DNA of 64,000 nucleotides. It comes from Turritopsis dohrnii (Eukaryota > Cnidaria > Hydrozoa > Anthoathecata > Oceaniidae). Below the pieces are notes generated by a model. It was not told the origin of the DNA, ran no database searches, and worked only from the letters and a program-made list of their open reading frames with translations. The translations under genes and the position numbers were made by a program. The stretch lies in NCBI GenBank assembly GCA_027922465.2, contig BQMF02000052.1, positions 434,001 through 498,000 of the forward strand. The letters are read 5' to 3'. Shown here in pieces: positions 11,881-25,200 of this stretch (position 1 is its first letter; every line of letters starts with the position of its first letter).

Positions 11881-12210
11881 ATTAGTTACGATTTCAAAAA
11901 AAGTTACGAGAAAGAAATTTTTTCCACACCCGGCCAACTATTAGGTTTTTAAGATTTTGCCAGATTTTTTCAGTTAGTGCAGATGGATAGTAGAAGATTT
12001 TTGCTTTTTTTGCTAGCTTTTAAAATGATTCAATAGATGAAACGTTAAAAGATGGAAATAAATCGTTTTAGTTCAATGTTGCCTTGTAAAAACGTTTGAA
12101 TGGGCGTGCAAACAAAATTGATATCAGTGATGTTTTGTTTTTCTTGGTAACAATATTATGTTATGATGATTGGTAATTAAATGCTGTGATTTCAGTGCAA
12201 ACACAAAATA

Positions 12211-12720
12211 CCGTATTTCCTCTTTTTAGCGCCCCCCTCTTTTAAGCGCCCCCTCTAATAAGCGCCCCTGTTAATCCAAAAATAATTTTATAAGCGCCCC
12301 CCTCTAATAAGCGCCCGGGAGCTTATTAGAGTTACAATGTTAGAGTCAAAATCCTAGATAAGCGCCCGGGCGCTTATTAGAAACTAGCCAAAACAGTCAG
12401 CCAACTGCTTGTAGATCTTTTCAACAAGACATAGAAGATGATCCAAACATTCTAATAGACTCCGATTAAGAAGAAGATGACGACATAGATATAGAGTTGG
12501 AAAACATTACATGAACCATACCTGATATTTCTTCTGTTTTCTGCACATAGTTTTTATAGAAAATAATAAAAGTGGAAATAAGTATTTATTTTTAACACCT
12601 CTCACAATTTTTTGTAGGGGTTTTTTGAAATAATTTTATAAGCGCCCCCCTCTTTTAAGCGCCCTCCTAATTTTCGAAAAAATTTTATAAGGGCCCGGGC
12701 GCTTAATAGAGGAAATACGG
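12211..12720. mobile_element. TA-flanked MITE with GCGCCCC repeats (pogo/Tigger-type)
   Basis: The ends CCGTATTTCCTCT and its complement are flanked by TA (12209-12210 and 12721-12722). Many AAGCGCCCC or reverse blocks fill both subterminal zones. Between about 12420 and 12510 the plus strand encodes an acidic stretch (EDDPNILIDSD, stop, EEDDDIDIELE). This resembles the acidic C-terminus of pogo/Tigger transposases, so it is probably a deletion derivative of one. Confidence 0.7.
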
Positions 12721-12722
12721 TA

Positions 12723-13439
12723 ACTTCATAAATTTGACTTACGTGTGCCAATCTTTGAACAAGAAAGAGAAAAACGAACTGTAATCTGATAATTGCTGCA
12801 TATGATGTCAGAGAGTAGATTGTGATTGAATTACGTAATTGAGCAATTGAAGGCACTTTCTTATGTGAATTAAATCATAGAATCGTTCATGGAATGTAAG
12901 CATTGTTAATCAATACCATTTTCCATCATTCATCATGCATTTACTTGCTATAATACCAAATTCTCAATGTATAGCGTATGTTACAACGAAATTATAGTGA
13001 ACTACCTTGCCATTTTTAACCAACTTTAAACAAGATTCGCAAAAATGCGACTATATATTTCCCCATTTTTATCTTTTTTTCGAAAAAAAGAAAGAAACAG
13101 TTCAGTTTATCAAGCAAGATAATGTCAGTACGGTCATTGGCGTGTTTCTTACTACTATTCAGTTGTTTCGCAAAAAACTGAAAAAATATTTTCATTATAA
13201 ACTTAACCAAGAAGTTTTGCTTTCTTTGCAATGAAAGGTTGAATTTGGAAATCCACAGAAGAACAGGGAATCTTTGAGGTTCCCTGCATGCACTGTTTTG
13301 TTAATAACTTTATGCAAAACCAGTAAATAGATGAAAAATCATAACTTAAAATAGGGAATGCATCCCTCGGTATTGCTTCAGAAAATATACGGACACGCTG
13401 CTTCACTGAACACTAGCCCTTGTTCCAACCTTAAAAGTA
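12723..13439. other. no gene seen
   Basis: AT-rich sequence between the GCGCCCC MITE and the Harbinger transposase remnant. Part may be the degraded 3' portion of that transposon, but no DDE-domain motif was recognised. Confidence 0.4.
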
Positions 13440-13980
13440 CAAGACTATCCGGTTTCTCATATGCGTGGAGAAACACCAAAAAGAATCTCCTTTGCCGTCG
13501 CGCAGTTTCCACCGATTGTAGGGCTAGCCCTGTAACTGTTAGCAATAATAAATTGTGCATCACCGGTCGCCAGATTGCGCAAGTAATAATCAAGCGTTCA
13601 TGTAGCACTTGACTTCATAATCAGAGGAGCAACCCGCGACAACAACTTTTCGAAATTTGTGGGATCCATGCAAAAAATTTTATGAAAATATTGGTTGTCA
13701 AAAAGTAATAAATCTTTCACCAATCGTTGAAATTCTCCATGTTTTTCTCTTTCTGAGAAGATTTTTCTTATCAACATTCGTTTTGTTTTTTGTCTTGCTC
13801 TAATCATAATCATCAAAATTACACTTTCTTTATAGCAGAGATTACTCAACGCCATTGTTTGTTTTTATATTTTTCACCGATTCTCGGAGTACATTCGACT
13901 TGAAATCACACCAAATTTTTTCTATGAGCGAATCTCGAGCACCTGCCAGCAGAAATTACACGAATGGAAATCGGCCTTTA
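13440..13980 (-). pseudogene. PIF/Harbinger transposase remnant with one transposon end
   Basis: On the minus strand, 13855-13620 encodes the N-terminal part of a HARBI1-type nuclease (FQRLVKDLLLFDNQYFHKIF, then a RMxxxxFEKLL-like helix). After a stop the next frame resumes the family pattern (LRNLATGDAQFIIANSYRASPTIG). Later motifs, including the DDE catalytic residues, were not found, so it is frameshifted and truncated. The upstream end at about 13965-13977 (TGGAAATCGGCCT followed by TTA) matches the 7279-7829 MITE, which suggests the same family. Confidence 0.7.
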
Positions 13981-14578
13981 TTGAACTGGCTTTTTGCCCA
14001 AATAAGCAAGAATGCAGATTTTTTTTGTCAGTTTCCACTAGTGTTGCTAGAGCAATGTAAGAACCACTTAACACTCAAGGTACGTTGTAATGCTAAAACT
14101 TGTTTGTGGGAAGTCTCCTCTTTTCACTTGAAAAAGCGAGGCAAAACACAACAACGATCACGTTATCCCACGCAGAAATCTAGCGTTGATCGGAGAGGCA
14201 GAAAAATAAAAAAAATACTCAAGTTACAGTAAAGGTTTTCTATCAAGTATACAGAAAAATTATATAAACAACCGTGTCATATAAATCCAAACAAAAGCAG
14301 TATACAATAATTTTGTATAACATAATACAACAGAAGTGTTCAAAAGCAAGAGTTGAAGTTACTAAACTGTAAATTCTTGTTTTCCAAGGTATGGGGGAAA
14401 CAGACTAACGATTAACAAAAATTTCAAAACAAACTAGAAATTAAAATTTCTAGCAGCTTTTCTCAATGCTCAATAAAAACAGAAGAAAAACAAAAATAAA
14501 AAAGTTCAGTTATGGTAATATAATATCTCAATAAACTATGAGTCCCACCACAACGTGAATGTATGAAGAAGAGCTAGC
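13981..14578. other. no gene; region 3' of the RPA-like gene
   Basis: This lies downstream of the RPA-like stop on the minus strand and should hold the 3' end of the large Helitron-like element. A short palindrome (CTAGAAATT AA AATTTCTAG, about 14433-14452) is present. I cannot fix the element terminus. Confidence 0.35.
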
Positions 14579-16273
14579 TTATTGGAAACCAATACAGGTA
14601 AACCTGTTATCAAAAATTAACTGAGTGTCACAATCTTGCAAGAAAGCAATTGAAATATCATCAGCACTTGTTGGTACGAGTTGGTTGTGTCTTGAGAAGT
14701 ATTCCTCAAGTTGAGGAGAAGGTACAAATACTGTAACAAGGTTGTCATTAAGCATCACATCGATCTTTGCTTCAGTTTTACGTTTAACACGAATTGACAT
14801 AGCTGTGGTTTTGCACTCTTCACAGTTGAACAAAATTGGATTGGGACAATCATTGGACGTATATTTCTGGCACTTTTTACAGAAATACTTGGTTGGAAGA
14901 ACTTTGACATTTTGAACTGGCATTTTAACTTGGTTAATTCTCATTTCATGGGGAAGTACTTTGGCAGCTTCAATGTTCTTATCACTTACTACAATGCGTG
15001 TAGAGGTATTGGTGGTAAGTTGCATTACATTATTTTTATATCTTCGGAAGACTGCATTATCGATTTTATAAACACCATCACTATTGATTTCCTCAATTTG
15101 TTCTCCCCACAACACAACAGGTATTGATCCTGTGGCATCATTGCCAGAGACTTCCTTTTTCATCAAAGGCTCAGCAAGGTATGGTAAAACAACTTTGACT
15201 TTGGGAAATTTTGAAACATTCAAGAACAAATGAATGGAAACTCGGTCTCTGTCTTGCATTTCCTGAAGTCCTGAAACGTCAGTTAATGGTGAATCAGAAT
15301 CACTGGGAAATGGTACAAACGAATAGTGGTCAACATCAGTTTCAATTGCCTCAATGGTTGTTTTATCACCCACCACAATTTCGCTGTTAAATGGTTTAAA
15401 TTTACTGATTGAGCGCTTCACAGATTTAATTTTAACTGGTGATTTTTGGGCACAAACAGTTTCCAATCGCTTCCTTTTCGATGGTGAAAAGCAGACCAAT
15501 TTGTTGAAACTGCCATCATTTTCTTGTAATATTGCCGTAAAGTATTGAAAGTTTCTCTTTGACCGCTTCATAGGAGAGATATCTTGGACATATCCGGACA
15601 CCGAGTCTGCAAGAACAGAATCAATAAATGAAATAGCCTTACAATATTAAGCCAGATGAGTGACACATTTAACAATATGTAATGGCAATGAAGATATGGG
15701 AATAGTCTAAAAGCTATTAAATATTTCTTTCATCTTTAAGATACTACCATTATTTTTTGGGAATTAACAATTAAAATTGTTGTAAAAACTTTTAAAGAAC
15801 CTTGTTTGCAATATATATACTTATTGTCACACAAACTAAGATTGGCACCTACCATAGGATTTTCCTTCAGAGTTTTTCACTTCAGATTTCTTTTCATCAA
15901 CATTTGTATCACAACCTGTTTTCAGAAATCAAAATTACATAAAATTAAGTGGATTTTGACGTCATTTTGGGTGATATTGGATTGGAGAAAAGTGTACAAT
16001 AATTAACCACTTACTATTGGGTATTTCCTCCGCACTTGTGCTACAACCTGCAATAAAATAATCATTATTAAAGGTGGTTGTGTGATCATCGTTTATGCAA
16101 AAATTTTAATCTAACCACAAAAAGAGTTGGCACAAAAACTTTCACTTAGCGATGCAACGAATTTTAATGAGTCGAAAGATAAACACAAGTGTTACATAAA
16201 TCTAATGCAGGAATAGAAAGAAATTCAGGCGTTAACGTTACCTACCGGCTTGATCTTCGGGCTTTTGTGACAT
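14579..16273 (-). CDS. RPA-like single-stranded DNA-binding protein of the Helitron, four exons
   Basis: Exons 16273-16246, 16047-16015, 15915-15853 and 15606-14579 join through GT-AG introns, all in phase 1, to a 383-residue protein starting MSQKPEDQAG. The last exon carries almost all the protein. An OB fold covers about 160-255 (GSIPVVLWGEQ, VYKIDNAVFRRY). A second OB-like unit at about 275-360 has a zinc ribbon inserted (Cys284, 287, 295, 303, 306), the layout of the RPA70 C-terminal DNA-binding domain. RPA-like proteins are carried by many Helitrons and are thought to bind the displaced strand. It lies 3' of, and on the same strand as, the Rep/helicase ORF. Host RPA70 is longer with more OB folds, so this is the transposon type. 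Exon choice rests on splice signals and phase only. Confidence 0.8.
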
Positions 16274-16830
16274 CTTTTTCCTTAAGCTTCGACTTTCCTT
16301 CTCTCGTGGTCTTTCAAAGAGGCATTTTCACATGCTGTTCTGCGAATTGATTCATTAGGGCCGTATGCAGATGTTTTTATAAAGAAGGGGGTAGAGGCTG
16401 GGAGGTAGGCATGGTGATTAAAAGTAATTGACGCTTTATTTTAAAAGTCTTGGGAAAAGCTACATACAAAATATTAAAATATTGAATCGATTATTTGCCT
16501 ATGCATCGAATAATTCAAGTTATTGTTTAAATAATGGTAAGTCTTCCCTTTACCCTCCCCCTGTCGGGTAGTAAAGACGGCCAGCTTTAGGTCGTATCTC
16601 CATACACGCCACCAGGCGAAAATGTAGCGCCAGAAAATACCTTTGCAATCTCATTGGCTCAGTAATAACCCCTTTCGGTTGGGTGAACCAATGAGACTTT
16701 TTAATAAGCGCTAGCGTCTTAAGCGCGACACTTTACGGTAATACAGAGAAACCTCTGGAATGGCGGACATGTTAAATATAATGGACACCTCCAAATCTAC
16801 CTAGGCCAGAGTTCAATACTAACTGAACTG
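16274..16830. promoter_or_regulatory. upstream region of the RPA-like gene
   Basis: About 560 bp between the start codon and the repeat at 16831. It contains an inverted pair around CTCATTGG...CCAATGAG (about 16651-16701). That arrangement gives CCAAT-type boxes on both strands, but promoter function is inferred only. Confidence 0.3.
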
Positions 16831-16915
16831 CGGCTATAAAAGTGAACGAGTAGGAGGAGGGGGAGAAGGAAATGCCGGTTTTAACATATATTTCGCCCTA
16901 CGGGGGAATACACAA
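16831..16915. repeat. 85-bp repeat, copy upstream of the RPA-like gene
   Basis: Close match, same orientation, to 26741-26828: both start CGGCTATAAAAGTGAACGA, continue with a GGAGGAGG run, ATGCCGGTTTTAACATATA and TTTCGCCCTA. Similarity stops on both sides. Each copy lies 560-580 bp upstream of a Helitron gene start. It may be a duplicated upstream element or two insertions of an unrelated short repeat. Confidence 0.75.
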
Positions 16916-19219
16916 AAAGAGATGTGTGTATTGATGATGAGCGAGAGGATGCTACTGTTGTTAACTGCGAAGCGCATGAATTATTTTATATCTATTTCCT
17001 AATGCGCAAGCAAGAATTCCGTCTTAGGAAACACATTACAAGGGAAATAAACTTTCGGCCAGAAGTAAATTACAATGCAATTTAGAACTCGAATTTCGTA
17101 TCCATACTAACCGTTTTAATGCTAATGAAAAATCTCGGTAGCAGATTAACAAGAATACCGTAGTTATCTTATCTCATTGGCGCTCATTTAAGCCATGCGG
17201 TCTTACAGATAATTCGGTGTGTTCGCACAACTAAATTTCTAAGAAAACCAGACATCATAATCTAAATTTGACCCGTTTCGAACAATCAGACCAAGGGCGT
17301 TTATTGGCGTAAGCAGATTTAGGCGGCAGACTTTAAGGCGGGAAAACCATCAAATACACATTGGATGGTAAAGAAAAGATATAGACAAATATACATAGTG
17401 TATCATCATACAAGGAAAGTCACATAATTTTAGACAAACCTTGTCGTAAAATATACATGGCTACAGTGAAAAACAACAACAATCAAATTAATAGTTGTCC
17501 ATAGGCAGTCATTGTAGCGTTTCATTCTGATTTCGTTATGCACGATACAGCAAGAAATGATTTAGATATACAAATCCAGATATACATGCGACATGTCATT
17601 ATCGTAGTTATAATCGAATTACCAAATATTTCTTGGAGACTTTGAGGCTTGGAAATCTTAGCGATATGTTCCATTCTGCCACCACTTTTGAAACTTTTTA
17701 ACCTGAAAAAATAACCAGAAATCAAATTTAAAGTCGTAAGCCTTTTTTTCGATAATCAAAAAAGTAAAAGACAGTTCTTACCTTCATTTGTGATATCCAA
17801 AAGTATAGCAAATACACATAATGTATGTCACATATACAAATTCAATTTGATAATCGACGATCATTTCATGTACATCATCACCAATTCATAATCAACCATA
17901 ATAACAACATCTTGAATCATCTTGTTGTTACCTGTATTCCAAAAATTATAATGTCTCGATATCACAAACTTGAGTTAATTAGCTCTTTAGCGGATAGTTG
18001 TAAAAACAGATACCAAAGCTGATGTTGATAAGACAATGAGGTTTTGATGACTTCGTATAGCAACAGCAACAACAAAGTTGTTAGAATGTTAATTGTCAAC
18101 AAAAAAGATCATAACATATCATAATGCATATCACATGTGCATAGTCATCTGGATAATGGATAATGGACACAGCATCACCAATTCGCATTCAACATCATGG
18201 AATTATCATCATCAAGTTCAAAAGTTTTTAACCATTGCAGCACTCGATTATAAAATTTCTTCAATAATTACTTTTGACATAAATTAACTGGAATAAATTA
18301 ACAAGTAAATTAACAAATATATACTTACAATGAATTAAAAAATAGTGATATCATAGAAGTGATATTTTTATCTGTACAGGAATTGATTTCAAGTGGGAAA
18401 AATAAATCAAAACAAAAGTTATCTCACACACACACACACAAACACTCATCACAAGTACAAACTAAATACCAATGTGTCAAGCAGCTTCTGCATGCCAGTC
18501 CTGTAATCAAGCAGCTCATACATGCCAGATCAGTGCTAATATTCAGAGCACGGATGATGGATGGATAGAGGATAACCCCAAAATCTTACAGTACAGAAAA
18601 AGAAACAGAACACATTCAGGAAGGAATGCTCCGTTCAAATTGTACATAAAAAAAAGATCTATTAAGTTCTTAAAACATGTTAAGTTTCTTTCAAGCTGTA
18701 CTGTTTGACAACATTCACTCTGCTCTCAGACAAACTTTAGGCTATTAAGATGTTAAATCATAATATTCTTTTTATCAGACTGGTTTTACTTCTTTTGTCA
18801 AAGCAAAGCATATTTCATCAAAATATAAATGATCCAGGCACAGTATAACTTATTTACTTAAAATTCTCTATATATAATCCATGCAAATAAAATAAAGCTA
18901 TAAAAATTAACATAGTGCGAATTCAACTGACTGATTTCTTAATATAGATGAATGATTTTAATAAAAAGAATATCAATAATTATCAAAAAAACTTTACAGT
19001 TTATCTGCCAGTTTAAAACCATTGTAAAGTCACTTACAGCTTTTATAGAAATTCTGTGAAACAGTTAAGCTAAGTTTAGCTTGTGTTTTGTTTATTCAAA
19101 CGCTTTCCTAGGACTTCCCAATGAAAGACGTTTCAAATTGGCAGACAAACTCAACCAGTACCCTTAAAGCCATCCCCTTCCCATCCCATCCATGCTCCTT
19201 TCTAAATATCTTTAACATG
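16916..19219. other. region between the endonuclease end and the RPA-like gene
   Basis: No clear gene. It is rich in ATATACATG/CACATGTG-type words (17380-18300) and has a short CA run at about 18424-18440. A splice-like exon at 17702-17620 (minus) was considered but has no consistent reading frame. This should be internal transposon sequence. Confidence 0.4.
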
Positions 19220-22200
19220 CTAACAATCATCCAAGACTTTCAGTCTCACTATTACAGCATCATGATCAGAGATGTTCAGACAAACTTTTAAACTTTTAAC
19301 TGAAAAGTCATTCAAAGTAGAATTTCGAATGTAAACATGATCAATCAAGCCGCCATCAACATGTGTTGCATCTATATATTAATAGCTGATTCTCCGTCTG
19401 TTTGTTTGTTTGTAAGTCACGCAAAATGGTAGAATGAGTTGTGAGAGTGATTATTCCTTATTTTTTGCGCGACGTCAGTGTGAAGCCATTCCATTGAGAC
19501 CCTAATACATTTAGGGAAAATTATCTCGGTAACCAATAGAGATAACTGACGGTTTTTGGGGTCTGTGATATTGGCCATGGGGTGAAGAAAAAATTGGGCA
19601 AAATTTTTGGGGACGGGGCTCTATGACGTCATCAAAGACTTTGATCGACGATATCTCCGAAACGGTGCGTCATAGACATATGATCCTATACATTTTCTTG
19701 ATCAGAATTTTGAGCTCTACAAGATGGTAACACTTTTTATTGTCAATTCTTTAATTCCATTTTTCGTGAACTCTTTGGGAGATGACACAACGCAGGCTGA
19801 ACCTGGGCGGCGAGCAACGCCGCCTTGGCGGCTAGTATTGTATGATTTGTGTAAAACCATGCAAAGTGTTTTGCAATTCTGTATTATGTCTACTGTCTTT
19901 CAAAAGGTTTATATTGAAATCTCCCATCACCATGTCAATTTGATCATTTTGGGATAATATTGTTGTCAATTTATTCATGAAAATATTAAAACTTGCTTGA
20001 TGACTTCGGTATAACAATAAAATAGTAAGCCACTCGTCATGAAAAGTTGTCTTTCTTGCTTGAAAAATGGTAAAACCTGGCCAATGTTTAACATTCATAA
20101 CATTCACACTTGCACTGTGTGCTACAAGTAAACTTTTGTACTTATCTACGTTGTTATTTAAAATGAGAGAAAAAGAGCTCATGTTTTTCCGAATGCCATT
20201 CATATCTGATGTATCTGTGAGCTGAGTTTCTGTTAAAAGCAAAATGTCTGCATTGACAAGTTCTTGGTAGTGCTTTATGGATGAGGCATGTTTTTTCAGT
20301 GATCTTATATTTAGGAGAGCAATCTGAAAGTTAAAGTCTGTAGTTACAAACGATTCATTAGGTTTCAATAAATTTTCTGTTTTTCTCAATCGCTGATATT
20401 CAGCATGAGACTTTTCATTTGCTTGAATAGCAGCAGGCGAGTAATTTCCTGTTAGAAACAGACCATTGAGGGAGGTTGCACGGCTGAATGCCACATACAT
20501 TTGACCAGGATGAAAGTTCCTTTGTCTGTTCAATTGAAAACTAACAACAATCTTATCAAGGGATAAACCCTGCACTTTATGTACAGTACAAGCATAAGAT
20601 AACAGTAAGGGAAACTGTGTTCTCGTAACAGTCGCTGATGTTTTCTTTTTGGACAAACTAAATTTGGTTTCAGTTCTTTCAATTGCAACATAATTATTTC
20701 CTTGTGCAAAGGTATTTTTTCTTTTCATTCCTGCATCTTTGTCATCAAAAAGTACAAATATGGAGTCACATTTCCCACGGACAAAAGACAAGTGTCTCAC
20801 AGTACCAATTTGACCATTGATAAGTCTGTCATCAATATCAACATTTGATGTCAGCATTACGCGAGCACCAATTTTTAAGGAGAGATTGTACACTAAACCT
20901 CCAGTTTCATTAGCATTTTTTCCTCTGATTCTTTCAATAGCAGCTTCAGAGAGTCCCTCAGGATAATCGTCAATCGCAACTATATTAATTGCTGGGTTAT
21001 TTAGTGAAGCAAGCATTTTCTGATTATGCATATTAACTAAAGAGTTTTCTGCGAAAATGTGTAAGGCATCCCACGGATAGTCTACGTTGTCTACTGAAAT
21101 AAATCTAGATTTGATTAGCATTTCATCATCAAAACTTAATGAGCCAACACGAATGTTATTCAGCAAATCTATAAACTGATTATCACCTTTCTGTCTCATT
21201 ACTTCATCAAGTTCAGCAAGTTTAAAATTATGCCATAATTTTAATAGGCCGATAATAAATCCATCTGTTGAATAGACTGGTTTAGCTAGTACTGGCGGTA
21301 ACTGATATAGATCACCACTAACAATTATCGTTTTATTCGCAAATGGTATACGGTCAGACATACCAAATATTTCGCAGAGTCGCTGATGAACCTGTAACAG
21401 TAATTTAGAACTCACCATTGATATTTCATCAATGAAAATAACACTTACTTCTTCAAGCTTTAATCTCAAGTTTGTTCTTTGCTTATCACTTAATGGTATG
21501 AAATTACCACATGGAATGCCTAGTCCTGTATGAATAGTAGTTCCATCAATGTTAATTGCTGCAACACCTGTTGGTGCCAATAACATAATTTTTGCTTTAG
21601 AAATGTCACCATTTCTAGATAACAATTTCTTAAGAACATTATACAAGCATTTAACTAGGTAACTCTTGCCGCAACCACCTGAGGCTGTTAAAAAGATTTG
21701 TAAGGGCTGCAAAATTTCTGGTTGTTCAGATCTTTTGTTTTGAACAAATTTTTTTCCCCATGTGTATATAACATCAAATATTTCACGTTGCTTTTTATTC
21801 AAAGATTGGATAGATTTGTTTAATTCATCATCTGAGATAACTGTTGATTGAAACGATGCTGGTGGCAAATCATTTGGAATCGCTTCGTCATTGTTCAATT
21901 CATCTTCATTAATATCTAACATGTCATTAACTAACTCTTCAACTTCATCGTTTTCCTGCTGTGCATGAGAATCTTGGTTAAGAATCATATCATCCCTATA
22001 TGTTCTTAATGCAACATCTACTAGTTCAGAGTTCGGTTCAAATAACTCTTTATTCCTATTAACAATCTCCAATACCTCTGGCTCTGCTAGTTTATCAACA
22101 TAAGTATCATTAGATTTGAGGTCACTTTCTTCATCCCTAAATGGATAGAATAACATCAAAATATGATGTGCATATTTTTCAGGATACCTATGCTTGTTAG

Positions 22201-25200
22201 GTGTATAATAACGCAACACTTTTTTAACCTTTCTACATTTCAAACATTCTTTGGAAGACATTAAAGGTATTACTTTAGGAAGGGCAGTCTGTTCATGATT
22301 TTCCTCAACAACCGCATCACACAAAATTATTGGCTGGTTATCATTTTGCATTGCTGTATAGTCTTTGTTGCAATCAAGCCGGTAATATGCAGAAAATTGT
22401 GCAAAGCACAATGAATCAACAACTAGAAATTTTCCACCTGAAAAAGTTTTATTTGGCCTATCCACATATCTGTCAAGCATATTTCTTTTAAAAACATCTT
22501 GACTATCTTCAGGCAGTTCATTCAGTTCTTCTTCACTTTTGAACATCCGAAAGCGGTCATTTGGCAAATTAGTGTTTATAAATGATACTTGTGGAAAACC
22601 TTTTCGTAACCATAATTCAGGCATTAGTTGATAAACAGCCTCCTGGACAGAACACTCTCTGTTATCACTATACGCTTTTGCTAATTTACACATAGTGTCA
22701 TACTTAGGGGACTCCATTTCACTGCATTGCTTTAGTACTTCTTTCATTGCATTTGAACAGGAATTTTCACTTTTCGAAAAATATGCACACATGTAATAAA
22801 TAGCTTTATAGTGGTTAAATACTGGTTGTAAGTCAATATTGGCTTCCCATGCAAGCAACCCTTCATCAAAATAGTTATTCACAAAACATGAATCTGTGTT
22901 TCGCTTTAAATGTATTTGAAAGTCATTTTGATCGGTAGATATAGACAAGGCACTTTCATAATCTTTTAATGAAATACCTAAGGAACAAAGAATTTCACTA
23001 ACGGACAAAACATTCTCAAAATTTGGCTTATCGGGGTATAAGAAATTCTTTTTCTTTGGGTTTAATTCAATGTCAATATACCGCTTTACTTTTTCCAAAA
23101 TAACCTTTTGCTTCAAAAGAATTTCACTTTTTTCAGCAGGTGACAGATCTTCTGGAAGTGGCTTAGCAATTATTGTTTTCTGTGTAAAAAAATGGCCATA
23201 TCCAAATCGGCATTCTTTATAATTATACTTCTTACAGGTTTTTGAGTGGTGGTGTACTTGATATCTTTGTACAAGATCTTTTAGTTTTGATGGTTCACTC
23301 GGTATATTTGCCGAAATAACTGAATCAACAAATTCAGTATATTCGTCTATTGTATCAATAGATAAACAAGGCATATTTTCGCACCAAAGTAAACAATGTA
23401 CATGAGGAGAGCCCCTCGTTTGAAATTCAACCCTGATGGCATAATATAAAACTCTTCCAATTGGTCCTTTGATAACAATCTCTTTAAAAAAATTTTCAAC
23501 ACGGAATTGGAAATGTCTAGCTAGCAACACAGGATTGCTATTCAGCAATTCACATCTTTCGAAGTATGACATCTCTGCAATTTCACTGGCAGATATTTCT
23601 GAACCATTTAATTTAGAAATGATTACAACTAATTCATCCCACCGCAAGTCAGCACATGATAAAGTTAAAAAAAATGATGGCAATCCTAGTTGTTTAACCA
23701 TGGCTAAAACATCTGAAAGCATATTTTTCCAATATGCTGGAGAGCCTTTAACGGAGTTCATAAAGCTATATGCTTCATCATTTACTATAAAAGACTTAAC
23801 AGTATCTTTAAAACTTTGACTAAACATTCCTGCAGTAACATTGAGACCTGATACTTTGCGCATTGCAACATTCATTTGGTTTCGCAGATTAATTTGCTGC
23901 GACACAAAATTTGCAAAAAATATATAATCTGCATCTGACGCAAATCTTTGAGTATAATTCAATAACCTTTGATTGAAATACTTTGTATGAGATAATTTAA
24001 TTTCTCGATTAGCAGTGTAACCAAACTTTCCTGATGGAAATAAATCTGGGAAAGCAAGTTCTTCAACAAATTCATCTTTCAAAATATTTACAGGTGCTTT
24101 TCCTTGGCCTGGTGCAATTATGATATTTTCATCATCAGCGACAACATGTGGGCATTTAGATATCAACGTAGTTTCTACACAGTTAAGTCGATGTTCATCC
24201 AAGGGGTCATTATCTTCAAAATCATCAACTTCGTATTTGCACTTAATCAATAGAACATCTTTATCATCAACAAAATTGATGCTGGGATAATCCTCAGACT
24301 TATTTTGTATAATATTAAAATCTATATCATCTTCATCATCAATATATTTTACTTCAAAAGCATCATCTCTGGCTGAAATGACATCCTGTATATCAACATC
24401 TTTGTATAGATGATTAGCAGCCTTAAAATATTGTAAAAGGGAAAGCACCAATTCAGGCCTAACTGATTCTGCAATAACATGAGAACTATAGGATAATTTC
24501 CTTTTCAATTTCATAAAGATGACACCACTATCATTAATATTCCTAGGCAAAGTATTACAAACAATGTCCGTTTCAATAGGAATATTACAAACAGTTCCCT
24601 TAATTTTAGGAAATTGACCCTTTGGCATAATTCGAACCTTTGCAAATAATATTCGTTGGGAAATTACAATGCGTTCAAGTTTATTTAAATCCTGAAAATG
24701 CATTGGCAAATCAAACAATTCTAGTTTATTGCTAACACTTTGGCAAGGTATTTCTTTCCTACACAATTTCTTATCACATGTTTTACATATATATAGTGAA
24801 TCATCAAAGGATATTGATGGACTACATTTAGGGTTAAAACCCTTTTTTGTATACTTTTCTTCACAATAGATTTTAACAGATCTTTTGTAAAGGCACCGAT
24901 TACATGACACGCATACATAATATGGCCCTTCAACAATGGAGTCTTTAAATTTTTTGACTCTTGAATAAGGATCTAAACCCTGCTGACCAACACTCATTCT
25001 GTGATCTTTCTTATGTTTTTTAATTGTCCCTGAATAATTTTGATACTGTTGTTTTCTTTTTGCTTTTACTTTTTCTGAATTTTTTTCATAATGGCTTTTC
25101 TTGTTTTCCTTTATCGTCTTACTATTTCTTTCATAATCGCTTTTCCTGTTTTCCTTTATTGTCTTACAATTTCTTTCATAATGGCTTTTCTTGTTTTCCT

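Noticed and set aside
13855..14232. 125-residue plus-strand frame
   Set aside because: It overlaps the end of the Harbinger remnant and crosses the transposon border; no family features.
17620..17783. Splice-like exons on the minus strand (acceptor at 17703, donor at 17620, small intron to 17783)
   Set aside because: All three frames across the putative junction meet stop codons, so no consistent protein results.
19371..19835. The small insertion as a TIR (MITE) element
   Set aside because: No terminal inverted repeats and no target duplication; TC start, hairpin, CTAG end and A/T flanks fit a Helitron instead.
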